Source: Treponema sp. (GTDB lineage: Bacteria > Spirochaetota > Spirochaetia > Treponematales > Treponemataceae). Taken from it: a stretch of DNA of 27,816 nucleotides. This document shows positions 15,928 to 23,480 of this stretch, in pieces. The stretch's first letter is position 1. Each line of letters begins with the position of its first letter. The stretch spans positions 1 to 27,816 of the forward strand of contig JAEDJS010000026.1 in NCBI GenBank assembly GCA_016296205.1, written 5' to 3'. A program made the position numbers and the translations under genes. The notes beneath the pieces are model-generated. The model was not told where the DNA came from and ran no database searches. It worked only from the letters and a program-made list of their open reading frames with translations.

Positions 15928-15956
15928 TTGAATTTTATACTGATTTTCTGTATTAT
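15928..15956 (+). promoter_or_regulatory. Sigma70-type promoter giving a leaderless propeller mRNA
   Basis: Plus strand TTGAAT (15928-15933), 17-nt spacer, TATTAT (15951-15956). Only six bases separate the -10 from the ATG at 15963, so transcription would start at or within a base or two of the start codon. No ribosome site is present. Confidence 0.6.
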
Positions 15957-15962
15957 TAAAAT

Positions 15963-17078
15963 ATGAAGAAAAATAAAAACACAATCATCATTCCACTTAC
16001 AGTACTTTTCTGTGTACTATACATTATTTTTGCTTTCAGACCATTGGGGACTGAACTTTATTTTGAACCTCTGCAAACAATAGATATTTACGGGAATGAA
16101 GAAAACATCCAGCAGGAACCTCCACAGGCTGCAGAAACTCAGACAGACGTTTCTATTGTTCCATTCAAACTGGGACAAACTTTAGGATATATTGATTCCA
16201 ATGGAAAAATTCTCTACAGATATTCATTCCCCTGGAAATCATCGATTACTGAAAATTTTTTTACAGTCTATGATTTAAACAGCACAAAATTCAACATCTG
16301 GGATCAGAAAGGCCAGATTATTACTACAATTGATGCTGCAGGTTTCCCATTTCTGGAACAGGACAGAATCTTTTTATTTGGACCTGGAGGAAACAATTTT
16401 GCAAAATACGATATTTCCGGAAAAAAATTATGGCAGTTTGAACGTTTTGCTCCAATCACCTGTTTTAATTCAAGCAAAGGGGGAATCACAGCAGGATATT
16501 CAGACGGAACACTTATAACATGGGCTTCAGACGGTACAATTCTCCAGAATTTTATTCCTGGAGGAAGCAATCACAATGTTATTCTTGGTGCCGCAGTTTC
16601 TGGTGACGGAAAATATACTGCCTGTATAAGTGGAATTCAAAAGCAGCGGTTTATTATTACTAAAAATGAGGGCAAAAATTCAAAAATCATTTTTCATCAC
16701 TATCTGAATGAAGAAAAAACAACCCAGTGCTATATAAAATTCTCCCTGGATGATTCTACAGTTTATTATGATACAGCCGCCGGTCTTGGAATCTGTGTAA
16801 TGGACAAAGTAAAAAGATTCCACAAGTATTCAATTGATCCACAGGGTACAGTGATGCAGATTGTAGAAGGCCCAGAAAGCCCTTTTGTATTTATCCTGGC
16901 AAAAAATGCTGAACAGGAAAACACTGAATGGACAGTCACAATTCTAGAAAGAGTTAATCACATTGCAGGACGTTTTTCATTCAGTAATACAGAAAATGCT
17001 TTTATTCAATTTAAGGATCAGAATCTTTTTGTAGGAACAGATACAACAATTTCTATTTTGAAGGTAGGCAGAAAATGA
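15963..17078 (+). CDS. Membrane-anchored beta-propeller-like protein, function unknown
   Basis: A 371-aa protein. Residues about 7-26 form a signal anchor (TIIIPLTVLFCVLYIIFAF) after a Lys-rich start, placing the rest outside the inner membrane. From about residue 65 the protein is a series of short strand repeats ending in D/N-G turns (YIDSNGKILYRYS, WDQKGQIITTID, YDISGKKLWQFE, WASDGTILQNF, VSGDGKYTACIS). This suggests a WD40/PQQ-type propeller of about six or seven blades. No enzyme motif is seen. The start has no SD and a -10 six bases away. The stop overlaps the next gene's ATG in ATGA, so the two products are probably made and used together in the periplasm. Confidence 0.7.
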   Translation: MKKNKNTIIIPLTVLFCVLYIIFAFRPLGTELYFEPLQTIDIYGNEENIQQEPPQAAETQTDVSIVPFKLGQTLGYIDSNGKILYRYSFPWKSSITENFFTVYDLNSTKFNIWDQKGQIITTIDAAGFPFLEQDRIFLFGPGGNNFAKYDISGKKLWQFERFAPITCFNSSKGGITAGYSDGTLITWASDGTILQNFIPGGSNHNVILGAAVSGDGKYTACISGIQKQRFIITKNEGKNSKIIFHHYLNEEKTTQCYIKFSLDDSTVYYDTAAGLGICVMDKVKRFHKYSIDPQGTVMQIVEGPESPFVFILAKNAEQENTEWTVTILERVNHIAGRFSFSNTENAFIQFKDQNLFVGTDTTISILKVGRK

Positions 17079-17938
17079 AAAAACTTTTATTTTTATTCTT
17101 AACATTAGCCGGTTCACTTGCTGCTTTTAGTTTTGACTGGCCTCAGAAAGAAATTGCATCCAACTCTTTTCATTCATATTTTGGGCAATTGAGAGGAGGC
17201 ACTTTAGGTAATTCTATAGTTTTTAAAGAAAGTTCACCTGTAAAAAGTGCAGACCAGGGAACAATTGTGTGTATCATAAAAGAACATGATGAATCAATGG
17301 GATGGTTTGAAAGTCCACTGGGAAATGCAGTAATTATTAATCACCATAACCAGCTTTCCAGCGTTTACGGAAATATAGACAAAGAATCCATGAATCCAGA
17401 GCTGGAAAAACAATTTGAAATAGAAAAATCATTTTCCATTGGAGAAAGCGGTAATTCAGGATGGCAGGAAGGTTCAAGCTGTCTGGAATTCCAGGTTTAT
17501 GACACAAAAAATAAATCCAGCGTAAACCCCCGAATCCTTATGCCACGCATTGGTCAGGAGCTTGAACTGTGGCCGGGAGACCTTTTTCTTGTTGACCGCA
17601 ACGGAAATAATTTTAATTTAAGGGACAGAAAATATTTAAAAAGCGGCAACTATGCACTGTACAGATCACGGCAGATTACAGCTGTTCCGTATCGTACAAC
17701 TGTTTATATAAACGGTGCAAGCATGGAAAACATTTGTTACGATACTCTGCGGGAATCCGAAGGACGACTATGTCTTGTTGGAAATGGAAATTATCCGGTA
17801 GATGCAGTTTACCCTGATTCAACAAAACAGCTTTTAGGATTTATAAGACTTACAAGGGGCCAAAACTCATTATCAGTCAGCCTGAGCGATATTCTTGGGA
17901 GCGTAAAAAGTGCCAGTTATCTGCTTATTGTAAATTGA
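17075..17938 (+). CDS. Secreted degenerate M23/LytM-like protein
   Basis: A 287-aa protein with a signal peptide (about 1-18, LAGSLAAFSF). Residues about 40-150 follow the M23 (LytM) endopeptidase pattern: GNAVIINHHNQLSSVYGNI, SIGESGNSG, then SCLEFQVYD. In active enzymes the last motif has HxH as zinc ligands. Here the positions are Cys136 and Glu138, and no clear HxxxD is seen earlier, so catalysis is unlikely. Inactive LytM-fold proteins often activate amidases or scaffold. The C-terminal part (160-287) is beta-rich and unassigned. It overlaps the propeller gene by 4 nt, suggesting a shared envelope role. Confidence 0.65.
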   Translation: MKKLLFLFLTLAGSLAAFSFDWPQKEIASNSFHSYFGQLRGGTLGNSIVFKESSPVKSADQGTIVCIIKEHDESMGWFESPLGNAVIINHHNQLSSVYGNIDKESMNPELEKQFEIEKSFSIGESGNSGWQEGSSCLEFQVYDTKNKSSVNPRILMPRIGQELELWPGDLFLVDRNGNNFNLRDRKYLKSGNYALYRSRQITAVPYRTTVYINGASMENICYDTLRESEGRLCLVGNGNYPVDAVYPDSTKQLLGFIRLTRGQNSLSVSLSDILGSVKSASYLLIVN

Positions 17939-18003
17939 TTTTAAACTCAATAAAAAACTGCTGAATTTATACAATCGAACCTGAATCAAAAAACAGTTTA
18001 AAA
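17939..18003. other. Convergent intergenic region with AT inverted repeat and REP-like fragments
   Basis: TTTTAAACT (17939-17947) and AGTTTAAAA (17995-18003) are perfect 9-bp inverted repeats flanking the space between convergent genes. Between them, TGCTGAATTTAT (17959-17970) is identical to 12 nt of the repeats at the left edge of the window. GAACCTGAATCA (17977-17988) matches the inverse of the other repeat half at 11 of 12. No strong terminator is visible. Confidence 0.35.
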
Positions 18004-18633
18004 TTCCAGTGTATAAATTTCTTCCACACCTTTAACAAGAATTCCACCCATACCCAATTGAACAGCTGGTGCCAGATCTATGTCGTAACGGTCACCAATT
18101 GACACACATTCTTCTGGCCGGCTTTCTGTTAATTTAAGTGCAAGCTCCAACATTTCAACAGAAGGCTTACTTTTATTACAGCTGTCAAGTCCAACAACAT
18201 CCTTAAAAAAATCATTGATTCCAAGAGCGGTAAGTGCAATTCTGGCAGATTCAACAGGATTATTTGTAACGGCAATTATTTTATATTTTTTTTGAAGCTC
18301 CGTAAGTTTACTGATTAATTTATTGTCTTTATGAAGAAAATGATTGGGTTTAACATAATTTTTGCGCCACTGAATACTTTCTTCAATAGGAATTCCAAAA
18401 GCAAGAAAAGTGTTTCCAAGACTGATTTTTTTCCCGCCGTTTTTATTGCTGTAATCCTTCCTGAAATCACTAATCATCTTGCGTGCTTCATTCCAGGAAA
18501 TATTTTTTAACTGGGCAAAATGTCTAATCTGAACGTCAACCTGCTCAAAAATATAATATGGATTTGTGTACAAAGTTCCGTCAATATCAAAAATCAAAGT
18601 TGAAATTTTATCCGGCAAGTTGAATGTTTCCAT
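17998..18633 (-). CDS. HAD-superfamily phosphatase
   Basis: A 211-aa protein with all four HAD motifs. I: Asp16 and Asp18 in FDIDGTLY. II: Thr123 in AVTNNP. III: Lys156 in KSKPSVEML. IV: GDRYDID at 180-186. The helical cap between motifs I and II (about 25-100) is the subfamily I type. The closest everyday analogues are nucleotidase or sugar-phosphate phosphatases; the substrate cannot be read from sequence. It starts after an AGGGGGAA site 9 nt downstream of the FGGY kinase. A kinase and a phosphatase on one mRNA with PRPP synthetase suggest pentose or nucleotide salvage, which is an inference. Confidence 0.85.
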   Translation of the reverse strand: METFNLPDKISTLIFDIDGTLYTNPYYIFEQVDVQIRHFAQLKNISWNEARKMISDFRKDYSNKNGGKKISLGNTFLAFGIPIEESIQWRKNYVKPNHFLHKDNKLISKLTELQKKYKIIAVTNNPVESARIALTALGINDFFKDVVGLDSCNKSKPSVEMLELALKLTESRPEECVSIGDRYDIDLAPAVQLGMGGILVKGVEEIYTLEF

Positions 18634-18642
18634 AAATTCCCC

Positions 18643-19785
18643 CTAGATTAATTTTCGCAGATGAACAATATTTTTTACCGCATTTTGCAGGGAGTCATAT
18701 TTTCCAAGAGCAACAAAACCAATGCAGCCATTACCCAAAAGTTCTGCATCAGGAATTTGAGCCAAGTTGATTTTAGAGCCCAGTAGTTTTTTCTTTAATT
18801 TAATTCCGCCTTTAATCTTACTTTGTCCCCCAGTAATTACAAAACTATCAGGGAAAATTTGATTATTTAAAGCAGCACAATTTTTAAGAGTCGTAAACGC
18901 AGAATTTATTTTGCTGCAATAATTTTCAAATTTAATTTTATTGCTTATTTTTTTGCAGAACAAATCATAAACATCACTGCCGGAATCAGGAATCAACGTA
19001 GAAGCATTCCACAGCCCGTTAATAATCGAAGGCATACATCTGATATTTTCTGCAGCCATTGGAAAGCTGGTGCACAAGTTGAATCCTTCACTACTGCCTG
19101 CCCTGTTACACATTTTACCAGATTCAATTGTACCAGTTCCAACTAATGCGCTAACAAAATCAGGCGCCCCGCAAATAACCGGAAGATTATCCAGATTAAA
19201 ACGACTGTTTTTGCAAAGCCCTGCAATTGTTCCGCTTAAAACAAAAGGTGGAAGTTTTTTTAAATCATCTTCAAAAATTCCACTTGATTCAAACTGATTT
19301 AAATTTTCCCGGGGCCAGTAAAAATCAGAAAATGAATGCTGAGGCAAAATTGTAACAGCATTTCCAGTCATGGAATAAATCAAATATTCAGGACCACTAA
19401 AAACAAATTGAGAATGTAAATACTGCTGAGGATACAATTTTTTTAAAGCAAAGAGCCTTGGCAAAAAAAGTGATTTACCAAAAGCAGGAATTTCAAAATC
19501 AACTTTGTGATTCCATAGAAAAGTTGTTTTATCCTGCAAAACAAATGTAGGCCCGTTACCGCTTATGCAAACACCTTTTACCCGTTCCCATTTTGTTTTA
19601 ATTTTTTTGCGGATAGAATCAACAAGAATAGTAACGCATTTTTCCCAGATTTCTGCAATTTTACAAGCTTGGGGAAAATCAGAATATTTAATCTGATGGG
19701 AACAGATTACTTTTCCTTTAAAACCAACAAGGGCAGACTTTACAGAAGAAGTGCCTATATCAATACATAAAACAAATTCTTCCAT
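18643..19785 (-). CDS. Compact FGGY-family carbohydrate kinase
   Basis: A 380-aa kinase; most family members have about 480-520. The N-terminal phosphate loop CIDIGTSSVKSALVG contains Asp9. VCISGNGPTFVL follows at the sugar-site position. The likely catalytic base is Asp209 in ICGAPDFVSALVGTG. The C-terminal ATP-side motifs are FVITGGQSKIKGG and ELLGNGCIGFVALG. Both ends of the fold are intact, so the shortness reflects missing insertions rather than a broken gene. The substrate (a sugar or polyol) is unknown. It lies 36 nt after prs with only a weak AAGGG site and 9 nt before the HAD gene. Confidence 0.8.
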   Translation of the reverse strand: MEEFVLCIDIGTSSVKSALVGFKGKVICSHQIKYSDFPQACKIAEIWEKCVTILVDSIRKKIKTKWERVKGVCISGNGPTFVLQDKTTFLWNHKVDFEIPAFGKSLFLPRLFALKKLYPQQYLHSQFVFSGPEYLIYSMTGNAVTILPQHSFSDFYWPRENLNQFESSGIFEDDLKKLPPFVLSGTIAGLCKNSRFNLDNLPVICGAPDFVSALVGTGTIESGKMCNRAGSSEGFNLCTSFPMAAENIRCMPSIINGLWNASTLIPDSGSDVYDLFCKKISNKIKFENYCSKINSAFTTLKNCAALNNQIFPDSFVITGGQSKIKGGIKLKKKLLGSKINLAQIPDAELLGNGCIGFVALGKYDSLQNAVKNIVHLRKLI

Positions 19786-19821
19786 AAAAACTGCCCTTAT
19801 AAATTTAATTAATAAATTGAA

Positions 19822-21084
19822 TTATTCAGATTTTGTTTCGCTCTGACTTACACTCTTAATCATCTTATCAATAATATTGCGGTTATCCAAAAGGTCGCTC
19901 AAAGACTGGTCGTGATGCAGGCGTGTGATAACATTTGCAAACAGACCAGAAACATTTGTGCTGATGTACCATTCCTTGTTAAGCAATTCTTCGTGGTAAA
20001 CAGCATTTGTACCAATAATTCTGTAGAACAAACCTTTCTTGTATGCTTCATCAAAGAGTTCAATAGCATTTCCAGTAAAGAATGGAAGAGAAATTGCAGC
20101 AATAACTTTTGTAGCACCGTTGTCGTGAAGGAAGCTCATAGCCTTAAGCAATGTACCACCAGTTCCAAGCATATCATCTGCAAGGAATGCAACTTTGCCT
20201 TTAACATCACCAAGAAGTTTTACGCTCTTAATGTTTGTGTTATTAGCATCCTGAGTAACAATCGAATAGTCTCTTTCTTTGTAAATCATTGCCAATGGCT
20301 TGTTAAGACCAGAAGCATAGAATTTATTTCTGTCGATGGCACCAGTATCTGGACTAACAACAACCAGATCTTCTGTACCGTTTTTAAGGTCAACGATTTT
20401 AGCAAGTTCACGGATAATCTGGTAAGAAGCATGAAGATTTTCACAGTGAGTGTGACCAAATGCGTTAACAATTTCACGACTGTGAAGATCAAGAGTAATA
20501 ATTCTCTTAACTTCCATATTTTCATAAATATGTCCAAGGAGAGCAGCTGTAAGACCTTCACGGCTCTTCTTTTTGTGCTGACGGGCATAAGGATAAGAAG
20601 GAACAACAAGAGTAATCTGTTTTGCTCCTGCCTGACGTACTGCATCAATTGTAACAAGCAAAGTCATAACATGGTCGTTAACACTAAGCTTAAGTTTGTT
20701 CTTTCCTTCATTGAGGGAAATTTCTTCGTGATTTTCTACGTCCTGGAAAATGTAAACATCTTTACCACGAATGCAGTCAAGAAGTTCAGCCTTGAATTCA
20801 CCATTGGCAAAATAAGTAAATCTTGTGTTTACTTTAAATACTGGAGCGCGGAACTTTTCTGTTGAACCACGAACAACCAAATCACTTGTGTGAAGATCAT
20901 TGTCAAGGTTAATCTGTTTTACAAGAGCTTCCTTTTCAATATCATAGCGTTTAGAAATAACATCACTTTTAAGAGTAAAGCGGTGTTTGTACATATGGCG
21001 CAGGTGAGTGATAACTTCATTGGCAAAAGCTTCACCACCAGGACAAGCTACTACAGCAAGATCAGTTGGTTCTGAGTATGGCAT
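19822..21084 (-). CDS. prs: Ribose-phosphate pyrophosphokinase (PRPP synthetase), long form
   Basis: A 420-aa enzyme making PRPP from ribose-5-phosphate and ATP. FANGEF lies at 92-97, SYPYARQHKKKSRE at 163-176 (ATP site), and LDLHSREI with His201 follows. The PRPP loop DDMLGTGGT lies at 303-311. The family standard is about 315 aa. The extra length is mainly an N-terminal extension of roughly 60-80 residues plus a C-terminal tail of about 30. The loop reads DMLGTGG where classical enzymes have DMIDTAG or similar, so this is a divergent branch. The SD is AAGG. An 88-nt leader with a small hairpin follows the predicted promoter. It heads a prs-FGGY-HAD unit. Confidence 0.93.
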   Translation of the reverse strand: MPYSEPTDLAVVACPGGEAFANEVITHLRHMYKHRFTLKSDVISKRYDIEKEALVKQINLDNDLHTSDLVVRGSTEKFRAPVFKVNTRFTYFANGEFKAELLDCIRGKDVYIFQDVENHEEISLNEGKNKLKLSVNDHVMTLLVTIDAVRQAGAKQITLVVPSYPYARQHKKKSREGLTAALLGHIYENMEVKRIITLDLHSREIVNAFGHTHCENLHASYQIIRELAKIVDLKNGTEDLVVVSPDTGAIDRNKFYASGLNKPLAMIYKERDYSIVTQDANNTNIKSVKLLGDVKGKVAFLADDMLGTGGTLLKAMSFLHDNGATKVIAAISLPFFTGNAIELFDEAYKKGLFYRIIGTNAVYHEELLNKEWYISTNVSGLFANVITRLHHDQSLSDLLDNRNIIDKMIKSVSQSETKSE

Positions 21085-21130
21085 AATTCTACCTTCTTAT
21101 TTATAAAGATTGAAACTTTAGACAATTCTG

Positions 21131-21207
21131 CTGCCTTACTACAGATTGGCAGAAAATTTCACCAGTTCCGTTGAAGTAATATTACACTTTTTTACTAATT
21201 TTGTAAA
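21131..21207 (-). promoter_or_regulatory. Putative prs promoter and leader hairpin
   Basis: Minus strand TTTACA (21202-21207), 17-nt spacer, TAATAT (21179-21184). In the leader CTGCC (21148-21152) pairs with GGCAG (21131-21135) around a 12-nt loop. The match is moderate and no known riboswitch is recognised. Confidence 0.45.
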
Positions 21208-21233
21208 TTGAATTTGAAATGTTTACAATGAAA

Positions 21234-21821
21234 TTATTTAACAAAACGCTGGGCAGGAGTTACAACCCAAAGAGCCTTAAGAGGAATATCACCTGAATTT
21301 TCCAGCATATGAGGACTTCCTGCAGCAAAACTCACACTGTCACCTTCCCTGAGCTCATACTGCTTGCTTTCATAGTGCATGATTCCCTTTCCTTCCAGAA
21401 TTACACCAAATTCATGCCCAATATGTCCGTAATTTCCACGGTGGGTACTGGAACCAACAGGAATTGTAAGCATATAACTTTCCATTGAATGTTCACTGTT
21501 CTGCTCACGGGTTTTAATCAGTTCTTCCATGCGCACATCATCTTCATAAAGCTCACGGCGTTCACCTTCATGGATGATTGTAATTGGTTTCTGACGGTTA
21601 TATTCTTCAAAAAGGTATTCAAGATTTACATCAAGAACACTGGCAAGAGTGAGAAGTGTATCGATAGCAGGACTTACTTTATTTCGTTCAATCTGACTTA
21701 CAAGACTTTCACTTACACCTGCTGATTGGGCAACTTGTTTTAAAGTATATCCCTTTTTTTCCCGGATTTCCCGAAGTTTTGTTCCAAATTGATACTGAAT
21801 TTTACTTGGCGAGTCTGTCAT
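21234..21821 (-). CDS. XRE-family regulator with C-terminal cupin domain
   Basis: A 195-aa protein. The helix-turn-helix covers about residues 12-70 (LREIREKKGYTLKQVAQSAG, SESLVSQIERNKVSPAIDTL). The cupin covers about 110-190 (HRGNYGHIGHEFGVILEGKG with His136, GDSVSFAAGSPHMLEN with His171). Such proteins usually sense a small ligand and control uptake or metabolism genes. The frame stays open 36 codons further upstream inside the previous gene. The ATG at 21819-21821 is chosen because the HTH family begins here and AGGAG lies 10 nt before it. It overlaps the 364-aa gene by 20 nt, so the two are co-expressed. The target is unknown; the downstream prs unit is a candidate. Confidence 0.88.
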   Translation of the reverse strand: MTDSPSKIQYQFGTKLREIREKKGYTLKQVAQSAGVSESLVSQIERNKVSPAIDTLLTLASVLDVNLEYLFEEYNRQKPITIIHEGERRELYEDDVRMEELIKTREQNSEHSMESYMLTIPVGSSTHRGNYGHIGHEFGVILEGKGIMHYESKQYELREGDSVSFAAGSPHMLENSGDIPLKALWVVTPAQRFVK

Positions 21822-22896
21822 TATTCTGTGTCTCCTGTTCAGCTTCCATAATAAAGCGAATAAAGTGGTCTTCCAGTGTTTTCTTTGGTCCGGAAACCTT
21901 AAGTCGCTGTCTTGCACGGGCATTATCACGTCTTACAGTATACAGAAGATAGAAATCCCTGTAATCAAGAGAGATATCAGTTTTAACACGTTCTCCAAGA
22001 TAAGAACTAACTTCATCACGGCCAATTGATTTTACACCCTGATTTTTAAGAATTTCCTTAAGACGGCCAATCTGTTCATAGGAAATACCAAAAAGAAATT
22101 CCTCAAGAGCCTGACTTACATCACTGTCACCAAGTCTGGCTTTAATGAATTTTCCCCAGGCATTATCCGCCTGCATACTTACCATAATAAGCTCACTTGT
22201 TCCCATCATTGTTCCAAATGCAGGCGCTAATGTACGACGGGCACGCCACACACTTTGAAGCACAGGAGCAATATCAGACATATTCTGATCACTCCGATGT
22301 TCCCAAAGAATAATCAAACTTGTAGCAAGACGCTGTCTAAAAGACATTTCCAGAGTTTTGTCATGCAAAAGATTAAGGTAAACATCTTCTGCCATTAAAG
22401 TAAACATCATGGAAACTGTTTCTTCATAATATTCTTTAACTTCCTTTTCTGGAAGATCTGTATAATCTCTGGCAAGTTTGTACATTGAAAAAAAAGTATG
22501 AATCTTAGCAATAAGAAAGCTTTTACCCATACTGGCTTTTGAAGGCATGTGAAGAATAGTATCTCCGTCTTCCGGATAAGAAATAAGACTGTCTACAAGT
22601 GCTTCCGGTGTTCTAACAGAAGAAGTTGTATTTGTTCGTTCCAAAAGTGACGGAAACTGAGCAATAGAAGCAGCAAGAGATTCAATTCTGTTCATTCTAT
22701 TAGTAAGCCGTTCAATTTTATCTGGAGATTTGATAGAAAGAGCGCCCATCAGTTTAGCAACCAGTGATTCCTGGTGAGGTGTAAGAAAGATAATTCCAGT
22801 TGTAATTGTATCCTGGATATTAAATTCATCACCGGCATCTAAAAACTGGTCAATGCTAATATATTCAAATTCAGGACTTGTTTCTAAAGAGTCCAT
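21802..22896 (-). CDS. Conserved-looking helical protein of unknown function (364 aa)
   Basis: I do not recognise a family. The protein is soluble, with no signal peptide or membrane segment. It is almost entirely predicted helix, with an acidic N-terminus (MDSLETSPEFEYISIDQFLD) and a basic segment near residue 330 (RRDNARARQRLKVSG). GDTILHMPSKASMGKSF resembles a P-loop only superficially (lacking GxxxxGK[ST] spacing), so I do not claim nucleotide binding. A GAGG site precedes the ATG and an extended -10 promoter lies upstream. The 20-nt overlap with the XRE-cupin regulator links their expression. Confidence 0.7.
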   Translation of the reverse strand: MDSLETSPEFEYISIDQFLDAGDEFNIQDTITTGIIFLTPHQESLVAKLMGALSIKSPDKIERLTNRMNRIESLAASIAQFPSLLERTNTTSSVRTPEALVDSLISYPEDGDTILHMPSKASMGKSFLIAKIHTFFSMYKLARDYTDLPEKEVKEYYEETVSMMFTLMAEDVYLNLLHDKTLEMSFRQRLATSLIILWEHRSDQNMSDIAPVLQSVWRARRTLAPAFGTMMGTSELIMVSMQADNAWGKFIKARLGDSDVSQALEEFLFGISYEQIGRLKEILKNQGVKSIGRDEVSSYLGERVKTDISLDYRDFYLLYTVRRDNARARQRLKVSGPKKTLEDHFIRFIMEAEQETQNNDRLAK

Positions 22897-22930
22897 TTAA
22901 GCCTCACATTTTTTAAAATAATACATATCT

Positions 22931-22939
22931 ATTATATCA
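22931..22939 (-). promoter_or_regulatory. Extended -10 promoter for the 364-aa gene
   Basis: The minus strand reads TGATATAAT, a TGn extension directly before a perfect TATAAT (22931-22936). No good -35 is present, as is usual for extended -10 promoters. It lies about 35 nt before the ATG. Confidence 0.6.
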
Positions 22940-22991
22940 CATTTTTTTTAAATTTGAGAAAAAATTTGTTGTTTTTTATCGTGTTTTTTAA

Positions 22992-23411
22992 TTATTCTGC
23001 CCTTTTAGCCCTTACTTTTTCTACAGTAGAAACTGGAATTTTTAAAAGATCATTGTATGCAAGCCGTTCAAAATTTCTTGGAATTGTTCCATAAGGTGAA
23101 TTATCATAAATTTCAAGAATTTCAAGGAAAATATCAGCAGCTTCTTCATATTTTTTTTCTTTAAGAAGTATGTGACCTATTTCGTAACGACCTTCAACAT
23201 AAGTAGCGGTATTTACACCATAAAGCTGCAAAAGTTTATTGTAACATTTTAAAGCCCCTTCCTTATCGCCATTATCAAAAGCAGTCTGGGCAGTCTGAAT
23301 AATTTCCAGCTCAGAAGCATCATTGGAAATAACAATTTCTGTAGTTTTGCAGGAGATAAACATAGAGCATAAAATTGAGCACACTAAAATTGATTTATTA
23401 AAAATTTTCAT
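22992..23411 (-). CDS. Small TPR lipoprotein
   Basis: About 139 aa. A Lys-rich start and hydrophobic segment lead to lipobox FISC with Cys21, fitting the permissive spirochaetal lipobox, so it is probably membrane-attached. Residues about 38-100 hold two TPR-like helix pairs (AQTAFDNGDKEGALKCYNKL, GHILLKEKKYEEAADIFLEI). The tail is basic (EKVRAKRAE). The ATG at 23409-23411 (MKIFNK) is chosen over one four codons upstream because GGATGG lies just before it and the signal starts cleanly; this choice is moderate. It has its own promoter. TPR lipoproteins usually act as adaptors for envelope assembly; the partner is unknown. Confidence 0.8.
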   Translation of the reverse strand: MKIFNKSILVCSILCSMFISCKTTEIVISNDASELEIIQTAQTAFDNGDKEGALKCYNKLLQLYGVNTATYVEGRYEIGHILLKEKKYEEAADIFLEILEIYDNSPYGTIPRNFERLAYNDLLKIPVSTVEKVRAKRAE

Positions 23412-23442
23412 TTTTCCATCCATTAATTTAATAATTTAACAA

Positions 23443-23471
23443 ATTATACTATTTATAGTTACATTTTTCAA
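23443..23471 (-). promoter_or_regulatory. Sigma70-type promoter for the TPR lipoprotein
   Basis: Minus strand TTGAAA (23466-23471), 17-nt spacer, TATAAT (23443-23448). The perfect -10 and spacing just after the pth stop show the lipoprotein can be transcribed apart from the upstream operon. Confidence 0.75.
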
Positions 23472-23480
23472 TGGAGCATT

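Noticed and set aside
19912..20865. A 317-codon open frame antisense to prs
   Set aside because: It lies wholly inside a clear enzyme gene, is Asn/Cys/Phe-rich with no domain or start signal, and follows from codon bias of the true strand.
21085..21178. A riboswitch in the prs leader
   Set aside because: Only one short 5-bp hairpin is visible; no known aptamer core was recognised.
21822..21929. Extended N-terminus of the XRE-cupin regulator (36 residues)
   Set aside because: It is the end of the upstream 364-aa gene read in another frame; the family N-terminus and an SD match the internal ATG.
22549..22575. Possible P-loop in the 364-aa protein (KASMGKSF)
   Set aside because: Spacing does not fit GxxxxGK[ST], and no Walker B or strand context is seen.
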